Shown: positions 22,668 through 34,924 of the stretch, one piece after another | Position numbering within the stretch: the stretch's first letter is position 1 | Layout of the letters: every line of letters begins with the position of its first letter | Source: Corythucha ciliata | Taxonomy: Eukaryota; Arthropoda; Insecta; Hemiptera; Tingidae | Direction of reading: 5' to 3' | Length of the DNA: 64,000 nucleotides | NCBI GenBank assembly: GCA_038030265.1 | Contig: CM075937.1 | Coordinates: forward strand, 46,604,198-46,668,197 | Position numbers and translations under genes: made by a program | Notes under the pieces: generated by a model | Told to the model about the DNA's origin: nothing | What the model saw: only the letters and a program-made list of their open reading frames with translations | Database searches by the model: none

Positions 22668-23520
22668 AAATTGTTGTCAGGCACTCGCTGCCTAAAAATA
22701 GCTTGACTAGCTATTCCTACCATCTACTAGCCTGAATATACCTCCGACTAGGCCGACTGTAATCGCGCCCATAAATGGCAAAACTGACGACTCGCGTCTT
22801 GAAAATAGCTAAACTGGCTATTTGTGCCCTAAAAATATGACTAAACCGGACTATTTAAGCGGCTCTGAAAATTCCGGAAAAATAGTGATTTCCGTAATGA
22901 AAATGACTAAATTGAAGCCCAGGAGAAGACAGAGATGATTCCTGTCCTGCGAATTGCAAAATCGACCGAATCACACACCAAGAATAGCCAAACCGACCAT
23001 TCGCGCCTTGTCTTGAACATTTGTGCCCTACAGAGATGGCAAAACTGACGAATAGCGCCTTAAAAATTGCTGAACTGATTATTTGTGCGCTAAAAAAAAA
23101 GCCAAATTGTTTAATCCTGCTCTAAAATGTCCGAAATGACAGTTAGAGCCCTAAAAATCGATAAATTTAATAATTTGCGCCCTAAAAATGCGTGAACTGG
23201 TGATTCCTGCTCCAAAAATGGTAAAATTTACCATTCGCGCGCCAGAAATGGTCAAACTGACTGTTTTCGCCTTGGTTTGTCGTAACTATTCAAGCCCTAA
23301 AAATGGAAAAACCTGGCTCTATGCGTCCTGAAAATGCCCAAATTGGTAAATCGAGCCACACAAATTGGTAAAACTGGCTCTATGTGCCATAAAAAAAAAA
23401 GCCTCGAAAGTACCTAAACAGACGATTCCTGTCCCGAAAATGGTCAAACTGAGCGTAATTAGCACCTAGGTTCTAAAAATGACCAGAGTGCCAATTCCCA
23501 CTCTATAAAAACTGCCCGTT
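22668..23520 (+). repeat. Family A array (duplication A, unit 2)
   Basis: Near-identical to 17478-18340, with a few substitutions and one missing partial unit near 22830. Confidence 0.75.
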
Positions 23521-23864
23521 TGGACCCTTAAGGGGGAGTTGTACAGATGTTTCCTCGACCCCCCTCCCATCGTACCTCGCCTACTCGGCGTTACGAATAT
23601 TAGCACCGTATTTCTGCACCGGATTTCAAGGCCTCATTTAAATCTTCACGAAATTCCGCAATACCGTACGATCTTCTTTTTTCACATTTCACCCCTAAAA
23701 TAACTGTAAAACGCACTTTTACCTTTAAAATTCACACTCATTCGACGACTTATTTAGGAAAGCAAGATCGTACGGTTGTGCGGAATTTCCTGAAGATGTA
23801 AATGAGACCTTGAAATCCAGGATTGGTGCAGAAATACGGCGATAATTTACGTAACGCGGAGTGC

Positions 23865-24778
23865 GGCCAGTTTTCACAAGCAATAAAAATTGCTGCAATT
23901 CGGCAATTATTGGACAGTTCAGTTCTACAAAAATTTCAGCAATATGGAGCAATTTTCCCTCATCGGGTAGTTGAGTTATTTTGTAAATCATTGCAGCAAT
24001 TGTAATGCAGTGAATTTCTCAATTTCTGCTGAGCAACAAAAATTGCTCAACTTTTACGTTTTTTTCCCCCGTTTACGACTACCGTTAAAAATTTGTTCCG
24101 TTTCTTCTTTTCCGAGAATTGTCATTCGGGCCACCGCACCCGGCCCCTGCGGTGCCATATTGATGACATTTTTGTAGAAAAATTGCAACCGTAGCTGTAC
24201 AGTTGTACTGACAACTATAGCTGTGTGAAGTCAGCCGGGTACCGTCTCCGTCTTTCAACTAAAAAAAAAATAAAATAAAACAATGTTTCTTTTAGAGTGG
24301 ATCCCGGGGTTTTAGTGTTGTAAGATCTCGTCTTACATTCGTTATCCACCCGTGTGAGGTGGAAATCGTCCGATTATGACCGTATTTCAATCTACGCAAT
24401 CGAAAAACGACATAAATGTAGTAAGTAACGAGCAATAATTATCCAACCTCCGTGGACTTAAAAAATTGCAAGAAAACCTGGAATTGGACAACAGTAAAGA
24501 CCTCGCCACACAGAACGCGAACCACGCAACGCGCTGAAAAACCACGGCAACGGGGTTTACCTCGCCCACGTTGTCATGTTTTTTTTTTTCGCGAGCGGAC
24601 CAGTCCGCCCGGCAGTTCGCGTTCTGTGTGATGGGGGCCTTAAGCATTATTGGACAATTCGATGCAATTATTGCTTCAAGAAAAGACGGGGAGTTTATTG
24701 CTGGGCAATTTTTTGGCTATTGCTGCAGTTCGCTTTCTTTCAATTATTGCTTATAAAAATTGCCCGTGTAAATGGGCC
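23865..24778. mobile_element. Non-autonomous DNA element, second copy
   Basis: This is the duplication A unit 2 copy of the element at 18689-19599, with the same ends and internal hairpin. Confidence 0.55.
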
Positions 24779-25079
24779 TTTAGAAAGAAAAGACCACATA
24801 ATAATAAAAAGGCCTGGGCGCGCCACTGACCCTCGGGGTATTTCCTTTTTGCCTCAAAAACGATAAACTGTGTGTGCTGGACATATGGAGCCCCTGTTCA
24901 AAGTCTTACCAGGTTTACTACTATTAGGGCCGTCTTTAGGGGGTAGGCAGGGTAGGCTACCGCCTAGGGGCCCCAACCCATGGGAGGGGGGGCTAGCCTT
25001 GGAATAAAAATGATTACCAAATAATCGTTCAGGAATTACACTCGGCTTAATTTTTACAATTTTGAGGCACTTCTGTTGA

Positions 25080-25700
25080 AACGATTAAAAGTCGTGTTCT
25101 AAAATGCCCAAGCCCAGATAATAATGATTTTTAATGGAGAGAAAATCCTGGAAATTAGGGTTTTACAGAGCTAAAAATCCGAATAATTTGGTTTTTGAAG
25201 AATTCAGTCCCACGAAATTGGTTTTTCCAACCATGAAAATCCGCGAAATTGGCTTTAAAGGCGCCTTATCCACAAAAAGGGGTCTTGAATGATCCAAACA
25301 TGTGAAAGTGAAATGGCGTATTGAGCCAAACACCCGAAATGTACATTTTAAATAGCCAAATCCAAGAAATTAGGTTGCTAAAGTGGACCAAACCGTGGGT
25401 TTTGAAAGAAGAGAAATCTGTCCAATTGACGCTTTAAAGGGGCAAATCCTGGAAATTTGATTTTTAAAGATCCCGCGAAATTGCTTTTTCGAATGAGGGA
25501 AACCTCGCGAAATTGTCGTTTGAAGAAGACATAATTACGAAATTGGCTTGTCGGTTAAGCCAAACCCTCGAAATTTATATTTGAAAGAGCCGAACCCACG
25601 GAACGTGTTTATTCAATTGAGACGGACCCCCCCCCCACCACTACCAATTGCTATTTTAAAGAGCTCAGTTCAATAAATTCGGATCTTGAAGGATCTCTCG
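25080..25700. repeat. Family D array (duplication A, unit 2)
   Basis: Near-identical to 19870-20480, with a few small indels. Confidence 0.65.
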
Positions 25701-26254
25701 GTACGAAACTTGAACGTATTTCAACTTCGGCCCAGGAACGACGTGTCTCAATGGAGGCCACTCTTACTGTGCTTGCAGTCTGCCTCTGCAGTTCGACAAT
25801 TTTCCACTTTCGATTAAATCGTTGATCGTGTCCCGGCCAAGTTTGTGAACATTCCCCGTCCAAGTCCTTCGTTTTAGCCGCTTATTTGGGGGCACTTTTG
25901 ACGGCTACAGAGCCGAACAGACAGGTAATTTCACTGGCCGGAGGAAAATATCCCTTCCATAAAAGTGCAAAATAGGTTAATCTGCTATTAATCGCAAAAA
26001 AAAATCCCGCAGTTTCATGGCTGAATCGCCATTTTTGAACATCATTAATTTTATTGACAAATAGTCTGTTTTAGGGGGGCTTATTGGATCTTTTTGTACG
26101 TTGTAACTGTCTTGGGGTGTAGAATTTTCATAATGAAGGCAAATAAATGAAAAATCTTCTCCCACTTGTTTTATTTGAACTAACGTGACCGCGGTTTCGG
26201 CAAAGCTAGTATTTTCAAACGAGTCAACGAATAAAACACAACCGGTGTTGATAA

Positions 26255-27718
26255 TACAGGGTGGAACAGGATAAGATGTGACCAAAAAAAATTGGGTGAA
26301 AAGGCCTCATATGCGCTCGAAAACACCTATAAACCATGGTCCGAAAATCAAAATCCTACCGAGAATGATTTTTTTTAAACGTTTTTTGAGGCTTGCATCA
26401 CTTTTCTTAACTGAATGACGAATACGATCATGTTTACAGCCTGACCAATTGCACCAACTTTTGACGATGATTTGGAAACGAGCACACTTTTTTCTGACAG
26501 GAATAGCCATTTTCGATAAAATTCAACTATTTTCTGTGGGCTTGAGAGATGCTCAAAGTTTTGCAAATCGTGGATCTCTAATTTTTCAAAAAATTCAGCC
26601 CCAACTTCTCCACACTAAATCTAAGCGTATCGACATCCCATGGGTCGGAAAAACTTCTTCAATTTGTCCTTCTTAAAATTACTCATGAACGTTTTTTTAG
26701 TTCTTCAGCGAGTTTTCGGCAGAAAGGCCATTTCTTGGAAAAAAGAATTGATTTTTCTCTTAAAAATCGCTTGTTTTGACCAACCCAATTTGAACGAGCT
26801 TTGTGATTCAAAACATGCTAAAACTCATTAAAGCCTTATCCAAAGTTTTCCTTCGAACCGAATGGAATGCGCACTCCTACCAAAATATCAAAAACTATCG
26901 CTCCGGCAGCTGGCTGTCGGCAAGGGTGCATTTCACTACTGCGAATTTCGGCGTGTTTAGCTGTTATTCGACGAAATTAGTGCACTTAATGACTCTACTT
27001 ATTGTTACCAATTTCCGATTCGAATACGAATTCGAAATTCGCAGTAGAGAAATGCACTCTATCCGACAGCTAGCTGCGGGAGCGACATTTTTTGGACTTT
27101 GACAGGCGTACACAGTCCGCCCCGTTCAAGGGAAAACTTTGGATGATGCTTTAATGACGTCATTCATGCTAAAAAACACAAAGCTCGTTCAAATGTTGTA
27201 GGTGAAACAAGCGATTTTGAAGAGAAAAACCATTCTTTTTTCTAAGAAATGGTCATTTCTGCCGAAAAATCACTGATTAACTAAAAATACGTTAATGAGC
27301 AATTTCAAAAAGGACACATCGGGGAAGTTTTCCCGACCCATGGGATGTCGGTGCGCTCAAATTTCGAAAAGAAAAGCGGGGGTTGACTTTTTTGAAAAAT
27401 TAGAAATCATCGATTTGCAAAACTTTGAGCAGCTCAAGAGCCCCCAGAAAATGGTTGAATTTTATCGTAAATGGCTAATCCTGACAGAAAAAAATGTGCT
27501 GTTTCCGAATCTGCCATCAAAAGTTGCAAAATGTCAGCTGGAAACTGAGTTATTCCCATTTCGTTAAGAAAAGTGACGTGAGTCATAATAAACGTTAGAA
27601 AAATCATATCTCGTAGGGTTTTGATTTTCGGACCATGGTACAAAGGGTGTTTTCGATCACAAATGAGGCCTACTTTCACCCAATTTTTTTTGTCACACTT
27701 ATCCTGTTCCACCCTGTA
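26255..27718. mobile_element. 1,464-bp palindromic element, TACAGGGTGG ends
   Basis: It begins TACAGGGTGGAACAGGATAA and ends with the reverse complement. The arms pair along most of their length, for example the GATCTCTAATTTTTC and TTAGAAATCATCGATTTGC regions and the FFFSEK-type segments. There is no coding capacity. Partial copies are at 22377-22657 (left arm), 30274-30480 (right arm) and 15036 (end only). Superfamily not assigned. Confidence 0.75.
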
Positions 27719-27719
27719 T

Positions 27720-28200
27720 TTAGGGCACGAATGTATTTTAGGGCGTATAGAGTCAATTTTTGCAATTTTTCGGGGGCGAAGTAAAGGCGGGAGTGCATAG
27801 TTTTTGCCATTCTTGGCGACCTTTGCCATTTCATGGCGGGAGTCATCTGTATAGGCATTTTTAGGGCGCGAATCATGTACTTTTCAGGTATTTTAATGGC
27901 TCCATAATCGTACCGTCTAGCAATTTATAAGGCACGAGAAGTCAGTTTGGCTACTATTAGAGCGACAATCGCCAGTTTTGCTATTTTTAGGTCGTAAATA
28001 GTAAGTTTAGTCATTTTTAAGGCGCGAAAATCTTCATTTTTTTGGTGCGACTGTAATCAGCTTATCCGGTTTTTCGTGGGAATACCTAGTTTAGCTATTT
28101 GAAGGATGCGAGTGGCTATCAAGCCAGTTTTTCGAAGAGCAAAGCAAACAATTTCTGAAACCCCTGCCTTTTAAGCAAAACCTGAATCCGCGTCTCCACC
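27720..28200 (-). repeat. Family A array (reverse) with terminal leader
   Basis: Reverse-orientation about 32-bp units end in the family A leader at 28105-28200 (GGATTCAGGTTTTGCTTAAA on the minus strand). Duplicated at 30482-30965. Confidence 0.6.
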
Positions 28201-28269
28201 GGCTGCTAGTGAGCCCCCCGGTAAATCTCGCCTAGGGGCCCCGCGAGGGCTAGAAACGGCCCTGCTACT

Positions 28270-30140
28270 ATTACACACAACTCGAAAATAATGTCCACCT
28301 CAGTTCTTCGCCACCGCTGATAAAACAGCACATGACAGTAGAAAAAAAAGCACATGTTTCCAATTATTATTGTTAAAAATTGAAAGTAATCACTCGTTTT
28401 TTCCCCCACTGGTGCAGCACTACGACTAGGATTATAAAAGTAAACCATAGAAACTTCCCCACGTTACCCGTGGCGTATCCATCATTCTAGACTACTCTTC
28501 TTACCTAAATCTTATTGTCTCCGTCTAATCCAAGTCCTCAGTCGACGCGGCAAAACCATTTTGTAGACACTTCCCTCTAGTACTGGCAACTGTAGTTGAG
28601 TGAAGTCAGCCAGGTACCGTCTCCGTCTTTCAACTAAAAAAAAAATTATGTTTCTTTAGAGTGATCCCGGGGTTTTAATGTTGTAAGATCTCGTCTTACA
28701 TTCGTTATCCACCCGTGTGAGGAGGGAATCGTCCGATTATGACCGTATTCAATCTACGCAATTGAAAAACGACATAAATGTAGTAAGTTGATATAGTGAG
28801 CCAAGAGAAGACAAAAAATAATTCAGCGAATTTCAAGAGACAGATTGAAAAATAATGGATCATAGCTTCATGGGCGTTAATTTGTTTTAGCATGAAAACT
28901 CTTCCTTTAATAGCTATTTTATTATTGTAAAAAAGGAAGTAAATAGGTCCGGAGGTAACATAACCTTTTGATACGTTCAAGAGAGGTTATGAAATTGTTA
29001 TCGACCTGTTTTAGCAAGTCCTAAATAATTTTTTCAAATTCATTTGAGAACTTTCCGTAAACATTTCTATTTAAATAGCAATTGACTCTGTCGGGGATTT
29101 TACTATTCAAGCGTGACGGTAAATTTTTTTTAATGTTTCGGCGACGTCTTAACGAGCGAGACGACTAGCGTACTGACAATCTCAGAAAGCTAGAGCCCCC
29201 CGAGAGGTAATCAAATTCGCGAATTACTGGGATGTCTTTAGAAAGTTTTGCGATAATTTTAGGCCTTCAGATCCAAGTGGCATTCACACATTGAAAATTA
29301 AAAAAACTGAGAGCATAAGAGAAGCACGGTAACATTGTTGTGCCCTTTAGTTAAAGGTCTCAAAAATGTACGTGGTACACTTCGCCAGAAGTTCTGAGCA
29401 CCAATGCAAGAAAAGTAGGAGAGAAATTATGATGTGAATCCATACAGACCATAACTACAAACGGATTTGTTTACTCACCGAACGTATCATTTTTGTTCCT
29501 TGAAATCTTCTACATGATTTCGCGAATTGAGTCACATAGCGTCAGTAATGTGATAGGAGAGAGAAATAAAACTTAAATAGAAAGAAAAGGCCGTTTGAAT
29601 TAATAAGGAACTTGAAATTGCAGGCCTTCTTACAGAAAACCAGCACTTTCCCCAAACTTTGGTGTCCGCTGTTCAATGCACACGGACGGCTGGTTTACTT
29701 CACTTTTTACAATGCAAAGCGGAGTGGCAGGGAATGATGAGGGGGGGGGGTGCTAGTTACCATCACAGTCCGAAGTGGTGCGCGGTAATCGCAAATCACC
29801 GCCACCTTTTTAAACAATTCAAATACAAAAGCGCAAAATTTCGAGTTTCCCCGGTCCAAAACAGGCCGTTTCAGACCAGTTTTGGTCGCCGAAGAGCGAT
29901 TTGGTTTACTTTGTGTGTGAGGTCAGAAGATGACAAAAGGAACAACCAAGAACAAACTTCCTATACCTTCGGTATTCCAGGAAGTAATTAACAGTTTCTC
30001 AATAAACTGTCACTATTTGGAGCTCGCTTTAGCGGTTAATTGATTTTAAGAGAAAGAGAGAAAAAAAGCGTATTTCAAAGCGGTGACCGAAGATTTATCA
30101 AATTTTGGGAAATCGTATGTCCTCCACGACTGTATCTACG
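28270..30140. other. Non-coding sequence in duplication B, no gene seen
   Basis: There is no array and no recognisable protein. A segment at 28590-28795 (GTCAGCCAGGTACCGTCTCC, a TGTAAGA/TCTTACA hairpin) is shared with 19028-19250 and 24210-24425. A small hairpin sits at about 29962-29985. The same sequence recurs at 31035-32905. A 91-residue hydrophobic frame (28705-28980) is identical in both copies but matches nothing I recognise. Confidence 0.4.
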
Positions 30141-30273
30141 CATTAAATATAAATATGTGCGCCGTTTTTATTCGTATAAAACTGTATTGCCCGCAATGAG
30201 AATTTAATGAAAAAAGAGCGTTCCTTAAAGTGCGAACTTACTCCAAACGCAATGTGAATACACTGAATTTCCT

Positions 30274-33040
30274 CTGCCATCAAAAGTTGCAAAATGTCAG
30301 CTGGAAACTGAGTTATTCCCATTTCGTTAAGAAAAGTGACGTGAGTCATAATAAACGTTAGAAAAATCATATCTCGTAGGGTTTTGATTTTCGGACCATG
30401 GTACAAATGGTGTTTTCGATCACAAATGAGGCCTACTTTCACCCAATTTTTTTTGTCACACTTACCCTGTTCCACCCTGTATTTAGGGCACGAATGTATT
30501 TTTAGGGCGTATAGAGTCAATTTTTGCAATTTTTCGGGGGCGAAGTAAAGGCGGGAGTGCATAGTTTTTGCCATTCTTGGCGACCTTTTGCCATTTTCAT
30601 GGCGGGAGTCATCTGTATAGGCATTTTTAGGGCGCGAATCATGTACTTTTCAGGTATTTTCATGGCTCAATAATCGTACGTCTAGCAATTTATAAGGCAC
30701 GAGAAGTCAGTTTGGCTACTATTAGAGCGACAATCGCCAGTTTTGCTATTTTTAGGTCGTAAATAGTAAGTTTAGTCATTTTTAAGGCGCGAAAATCTTC
30801 ATTTTTTTGGTGCGACTGTAATCAGCTTATCCGGTTTTTCGTGGGAATACCTAGTTTAGCTATTTGAAGGATGCGAGTGGCTATCAAGCCAGTTTTTCGA
30901 AGAGCAAAGCATACAATTTCTGAAACCCCTGCCTTTTAAGCAAAACCTGAATCCGCGTCTCCACCGGCTGCTAGTGAGCCCCCCGGTAGTTCTCGCCTAG
31001 GGGCCCCGCGAGGGCTAGAAACGGCCCTGCTACTATTACACACAACTCGAAAATAATGTCCACCTCAGTTCTTCGCCACCGCTGATAAAACAGCACATGA
31101 CAGTAGAAAAAAAAGCACATGTTTCCAATTATTATTGTTAAAAATTGAAAGTAATCACTCGTTTTTTCCCCCACTGGTGCAGCACTACGACTAGGATTAT
31201 AAAAGTAAACCATAGAAACTTTCCCACGTTACCCGTGGCGTATCCATGATTCTAGACTACTCTTCTTACCTAAATCTTATTGTCTCCGTCTAATCCAAGT
31301 CCTCAGTCGACGCGGCAAAACCATTTTGTAGACACTTCCCTCTAGTACTGGCAACTGTAGTTGAGTGAAGTCAGCCAGGTACCGTCTCCGTCTTTCAACT
31401 ATAAAAAAAAAATTATGTTTCTTTTAGAGTGGATCCCGGGGTTTTAATGTTGTAAGATCTCGTCTTACATTCGTTATCCACCCGTGTGAGGAGGGAATCG
31501 TCCGATTATGACCGTATTCAATCTACGCAATTGAAAAACGACATAAATGTAGTAAGTTGATATAGTGAGCCAAGAGAAGACAAAAAATAATTCAGCGAAT
31601 TTCAAGAGACAGATTGAAAAATAATGGATCATAGCTTCATGGGCGTTAATTTGTTTTAGCATGAAAACTCTTCCTTTAATAGCTATTTTATTATTGTAAA
31701 AAAGGAAGTAAATAGGTCCGGAGGTAACATAACCTTTTGATACGTTCAAGAGAGGTTATGAAATTGTTATCGACCTGTTTTAGCAAGTCCTAAATAATTT
31801 TTTCAAATTCATTTGAGAACTTTCCGTAAACATTTCTATTTAAATAGCAATTGACTCTGTCGGGGATTTTACTATTCAAGCGTGCCGGTAAATTTTTTTT
31901 AATGTTACGGCGACGTCTTAACGAGCGAGACGACTAGCGTACTGACAATCTCAGAAAGCTAGAGCCCCCCCAGAGGTAATCAAATTCGCGAATTACTCGG
32001 ATGTATTTAGAAAGTTTTGCGATAATTTCAGGCCTTCAGATCCAAGTGGCATTCACACATTGAAAATTAAAAAAACTGAGAGCATAAGAGAAGCACGGTA
32101 ACATTGTTGTGCCCTTTAGTTAAAGGTCTCAAAAATGTACGTGGTACACTTCGCCAGAAGTTCTGAGCACCAATGCAAGAAAAGTAGGAGAGAAATTATG
32201 ATGTGAATCCATACAGACCATAACTACAAACGGATTTGTTTACTCACCGAACGTATCATTTTTGTTCCTTGAAATCTTCTACATGATTTCGCGAATTGAG
32301 TCACATAGCGTCAGTAATGTGATAGGAGAGAGAAATAAAACTTAAATAGAAAGAAAAGGCCGTTTGAATTAATAAGGAACTTGAAATTGTAGGCCTTCTT
32401 ACAGAAAACCAGCACTTTTCCCCAAACTTTGGTGTCCGCTGTTCAATGCACACGGACGGCTGGTTTACTTCACTTTTTACAATGCAAAGCGGAGTGGCAG
32501 GGAATGATGAGGGGGGGGCGCTAGTTATCATCACCGTCCGAAGTGGTGCGCGGTAATCGCAAATCACCGCCACCTTTTTAAAAAATTCAAATACAAGAGC
32601 GCAAAATTTCGAGTTTCCCCGGTCCAAAACAGGCCGTTTCAGACCAGTTTTGGTCGCCGAAGAGCGATTTGGTTTACTTTGTGTGTGAGGTCAGAAGATG
32701 ACAAAAGGAACAACCAAGAACAAACTTCCTATACCTTCGGTATTCCAGGAAGTAATTAACAGTTTCCTCAATAAACTGTCACTATTTGGAGCTCGCTTTA
32801 GCGGTTAATTGATTTTAAGAGAGAGAGAGAAAAAAAGCGTATTCCAAAGCGGTGACCGAAGATTTATCAAATTTTGGGAAATCGTATGTCCTCCACGACT
32901 GTATCTACGCATTAAATATAAATATGTGCGCCGTTTTTATTCGTATAAAACTGTATTGCCCGCAATGAGAATTTAATGAAAAAAGAGCGTTCCTTAAAGT
33001 GCGAACTTACTCCAAACGCAATGTGAATACACTGAATTTC
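30274..33040. repeat. Tandem segmental duplication B, unit 2
   Basis: The second copy of the preceding unit is offset by 2,763-2,769 bp. It includes the PDCD5 3' untranslated region at its right end. Confidence 0.9.
32936..32941 (-). promoter_or_regulatory. Candidate PDCD5 poly(A) signal (AATAAA)
   Basis: AATAAA on the minus strand lies about 105 nt past the PDCD5 stop codon. It is within duplication B, so a copy exists at 30168-30173 with no gene in front of it. Confidence 0.45.
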
Positions 33041-33042
33041 TC

Positions 33043-33634
33043 TCAGACATCCAAATCAAGATCATCGTCCGAGTCAATGGCAGCTCTTCTTCTATCAAAC
33101 TAAGAACAGTCGGCGTCAGAATTACGATTTTCATTTTTGTATATTTCAAGAGCGATTTACCTTAACTTTTGTCTGTGTCTGTGTTTGCTCGCTCACTCGT
33201 TCCAATATCGACTTCAACTCCTGCTCATTCATTTTGCCCATGATTTGTCCCCGTTGAGCCATTTGTATTAACAGATTTTCCACCATTTGACCTTTTTCTG
33301 GTTTTCCAACGATCAGAGTGTTGACTGAAATTGACCCGAGTGAGTCATTGTAATTACAAAAGGCGTATTTCGAAACATACGCCTGGCTCTGGCGTTTTGA
33401 TCCAAAATTTGCGACAGCACGCTCTGTTTCATGTCTTCCGCGGCTTTTTTCTTCTCTTCCGCCGCCTTTTGATCATCCTGAGCGTTCATTCTTTGCTGTT
33501 GTGAACGACAGCAATTAATTACGGCTATTATTAGGAACTGTAGCAAATTATAGTGAAATAGTCAAACCTACCGGCATTGACCCTCTCATTTCGGCCATTC
33601 TGCGCGCTCTAATTTGTTCCAGCTCGTCGTCCAT
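33043..33634 (-). CDS. PDCD5: Programmed cell death protein 5
   Basis: Four exons on the minus strand are read: 33634-33572, 33495-33381, 33324-33161 and 33099-33043. All junctions are GT-AG and the frame is kept. The protein has 132 residues against about 125 in human. It starts MDDELEQIRARRMAEMRG. The conserved core follows (SVLSQILDQNARARRLNTL, VGKPEKGQMVENLLIQMAQR, GQIMGKMNEQELKSILERVS), and the acidic tail FDRRRAAIDSDDDLDLDV matches the family's C-terminus with its CK2-type serine. PDCD5 is a small helical protein that binds the CCT chaperonin and the TIP60/p53 pathway and moves to the nucleus in apoptosis. Exon 1 and exon 3 boundaries are clear. Exon 2 is taken to start at 33495 after ...CAACAG. 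The gene appears intact. Confidence 0.93.
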
Positions 33635-34924
33635 TTAAAGGCGTTTTAATAATATTAACAACGATTTACACAAATTTTATTGTAAAATTAAAATTAGGGA
33701 TTCAAGAAAGAAACTTTGAACGCATCGCCTACACAAAGTGAAGGTTATGAACGTTTCGGGTTTAAGAAACCTAATTACAACCTACCCAGCTCCCCTCACC
33801 GCCGACCACCGAAGCGCATTCAGCAGAAAAGACATCGCGGATGGTAAACAGTGACCCGTTGATTTTCTAGAATTTTCCATAGCCCTCCCCGGTGCGTGAA
33901 TATTCGTTGTTAAACGGCTTAAAATTTATAATTTTGTCGCGCTCAACGTTCGAGGCTGGAAGAATAACTTAATCGTCGTGGTACGTATTTGAATTTTCGT
34001 CTCTTCATAATTTTTATTCGCGGTTCAAGAGCGGCGTTTGCGATACTCAAGCCTGTTCGCCTCATTTCAGGGCTGTAAAGCAAAGTTGTCAAGTCATTTT
34101 GGATCCCTTTAGTAAGCAAAATTTGACAATATAACGTTGGTTTTCGTTTCAATAGGACTTCTTAGTATCATTTCACTTGGTACTCGCGTGTTCACGTTCG
34201 AATTTCCTTCAGTAGCCCGTTATTCATTAGCGCCTCTGAAAACCCGGATTTAAACTAATTGAATGCGAAAATTAAGCTGATACTAACGAGATTGTTACGG
34301 AGCTTGTAATAGGAAAAATCAATAGTCACCGGCGCTGCAGATGGACTCACGTATTATTTAGCGGTGTGGGCCTCTGCATCTTTTGGTGGAAGGGAGAAGC
34401 ACGCGCCCCTTCGAAAATCCGTGTCGTGAAACCACAATGTTCGCAGTTTCCTCTAATTTCGAACAAAAAACGCGCAGGGGTAGGGCGTTTTTAGGGTAAT
34501 TTTTCAAAGGCTTTTACCCGGTTTATTGGAGTCCCTAGCAGTGGCGATCCAAGGGAGGGACCACAGGGGCCATGGCCCCTCCCTTGAAGTCGCGAGGTCA
34601 CTTTCGCATAAATATAATCAAAAGCACCTCCCAAAATCTAACGAGGGATTGTCACATTCTCAATTTTAGGGTGAAAGGTTTTGGTTTGAGGCTGACGTGA
34701 TTTATAGGTCCCCCCCCCCCGAAGCGTTTTTAACAGAAAAATACTGTCCCTTAAACGGTCCAGAAATGAATATTTCACGTCATGGTTGGTATCATCCGAT
34801 TCTATTGACTCCAGGATCACTAGTACGAGTGGACGGTGACAAAACAAAAATTTTGTCTCAATTTTCAGTTTCCCTGTGTAGAGGAACCCCAAAGTAGAAA
34901 GATTCAGCCGTCGATCAGACTTGC
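33635..34924. other. PDCD5 5' flank and intergenic region
   Basis: No gene is recognised. The first about 700 bp lack array repeats and probably include the PDCD5 promoter. A hAT-like terminal motif (CAGTGGCGATCCAAGGGAGG) is at about 34539. A C run lies near 34711. Confidence 0.4.

Larger units (their letters stand above)
22659..26537. repeat. Tandem segmental duplication A, unit 2
   Basis: The second copy of the preceding unit is about 3,879 bp, against about 3,841 bp for unit 1 without its insertion. Differences are single-base changes and small indels, including about 50 extra bases near 24958-25010. It keeps the empty site of the foldback element (GAACTAACGTGACC near 26177). Confidence 0.9.
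24926..28264. mobile_element. Candidate hAT-like non-autonomous element
   Basis: The left end (C)AGGGCCGTCTTTAG and the right end, read inward, CAGGGCCGTTTCTAG form a short terminal inverted repeat. The 8 bp outside each end are identical (CTACTATT at 24918-24925 and 28265-28272). An 8-bp duplication and a CAGGG start are hAT hallmarks. The interior is a mosaic (family D array, palindrome 26255-27718, family A array) with no transposase. Nested duplications complicate the history, so the boundaries are probable, not certain. Confidence 0.45.
27511..30273. repeat. Tandem segmental duplication B, unit 1
   Basis: This unit of about 2.76 kb is repeated head-to-tail at 30274-33040 with very few differences. 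It starts inside the right arm of the palindromic element (CTGCCATCAAAAGTTGC). It ends with AATGTGAATACACTGAATTT, which in unit 2 lies next to the PDCD5 stop codon. It therefore contains a second copy of the PDCD5 3' flank, including a copy of its candidate poly(A) signal (30168-30173). Confidence 0.9.

Noticed and set aside
28705..28980. 91-residue hydrophobic open frame, repeated at 31474-31749
   Set aside because: Its identity in both copies is explained by duplication B. No family, start context or neighbouring exon supports it, and part of it is shared with a dispersed non-coding repeat.
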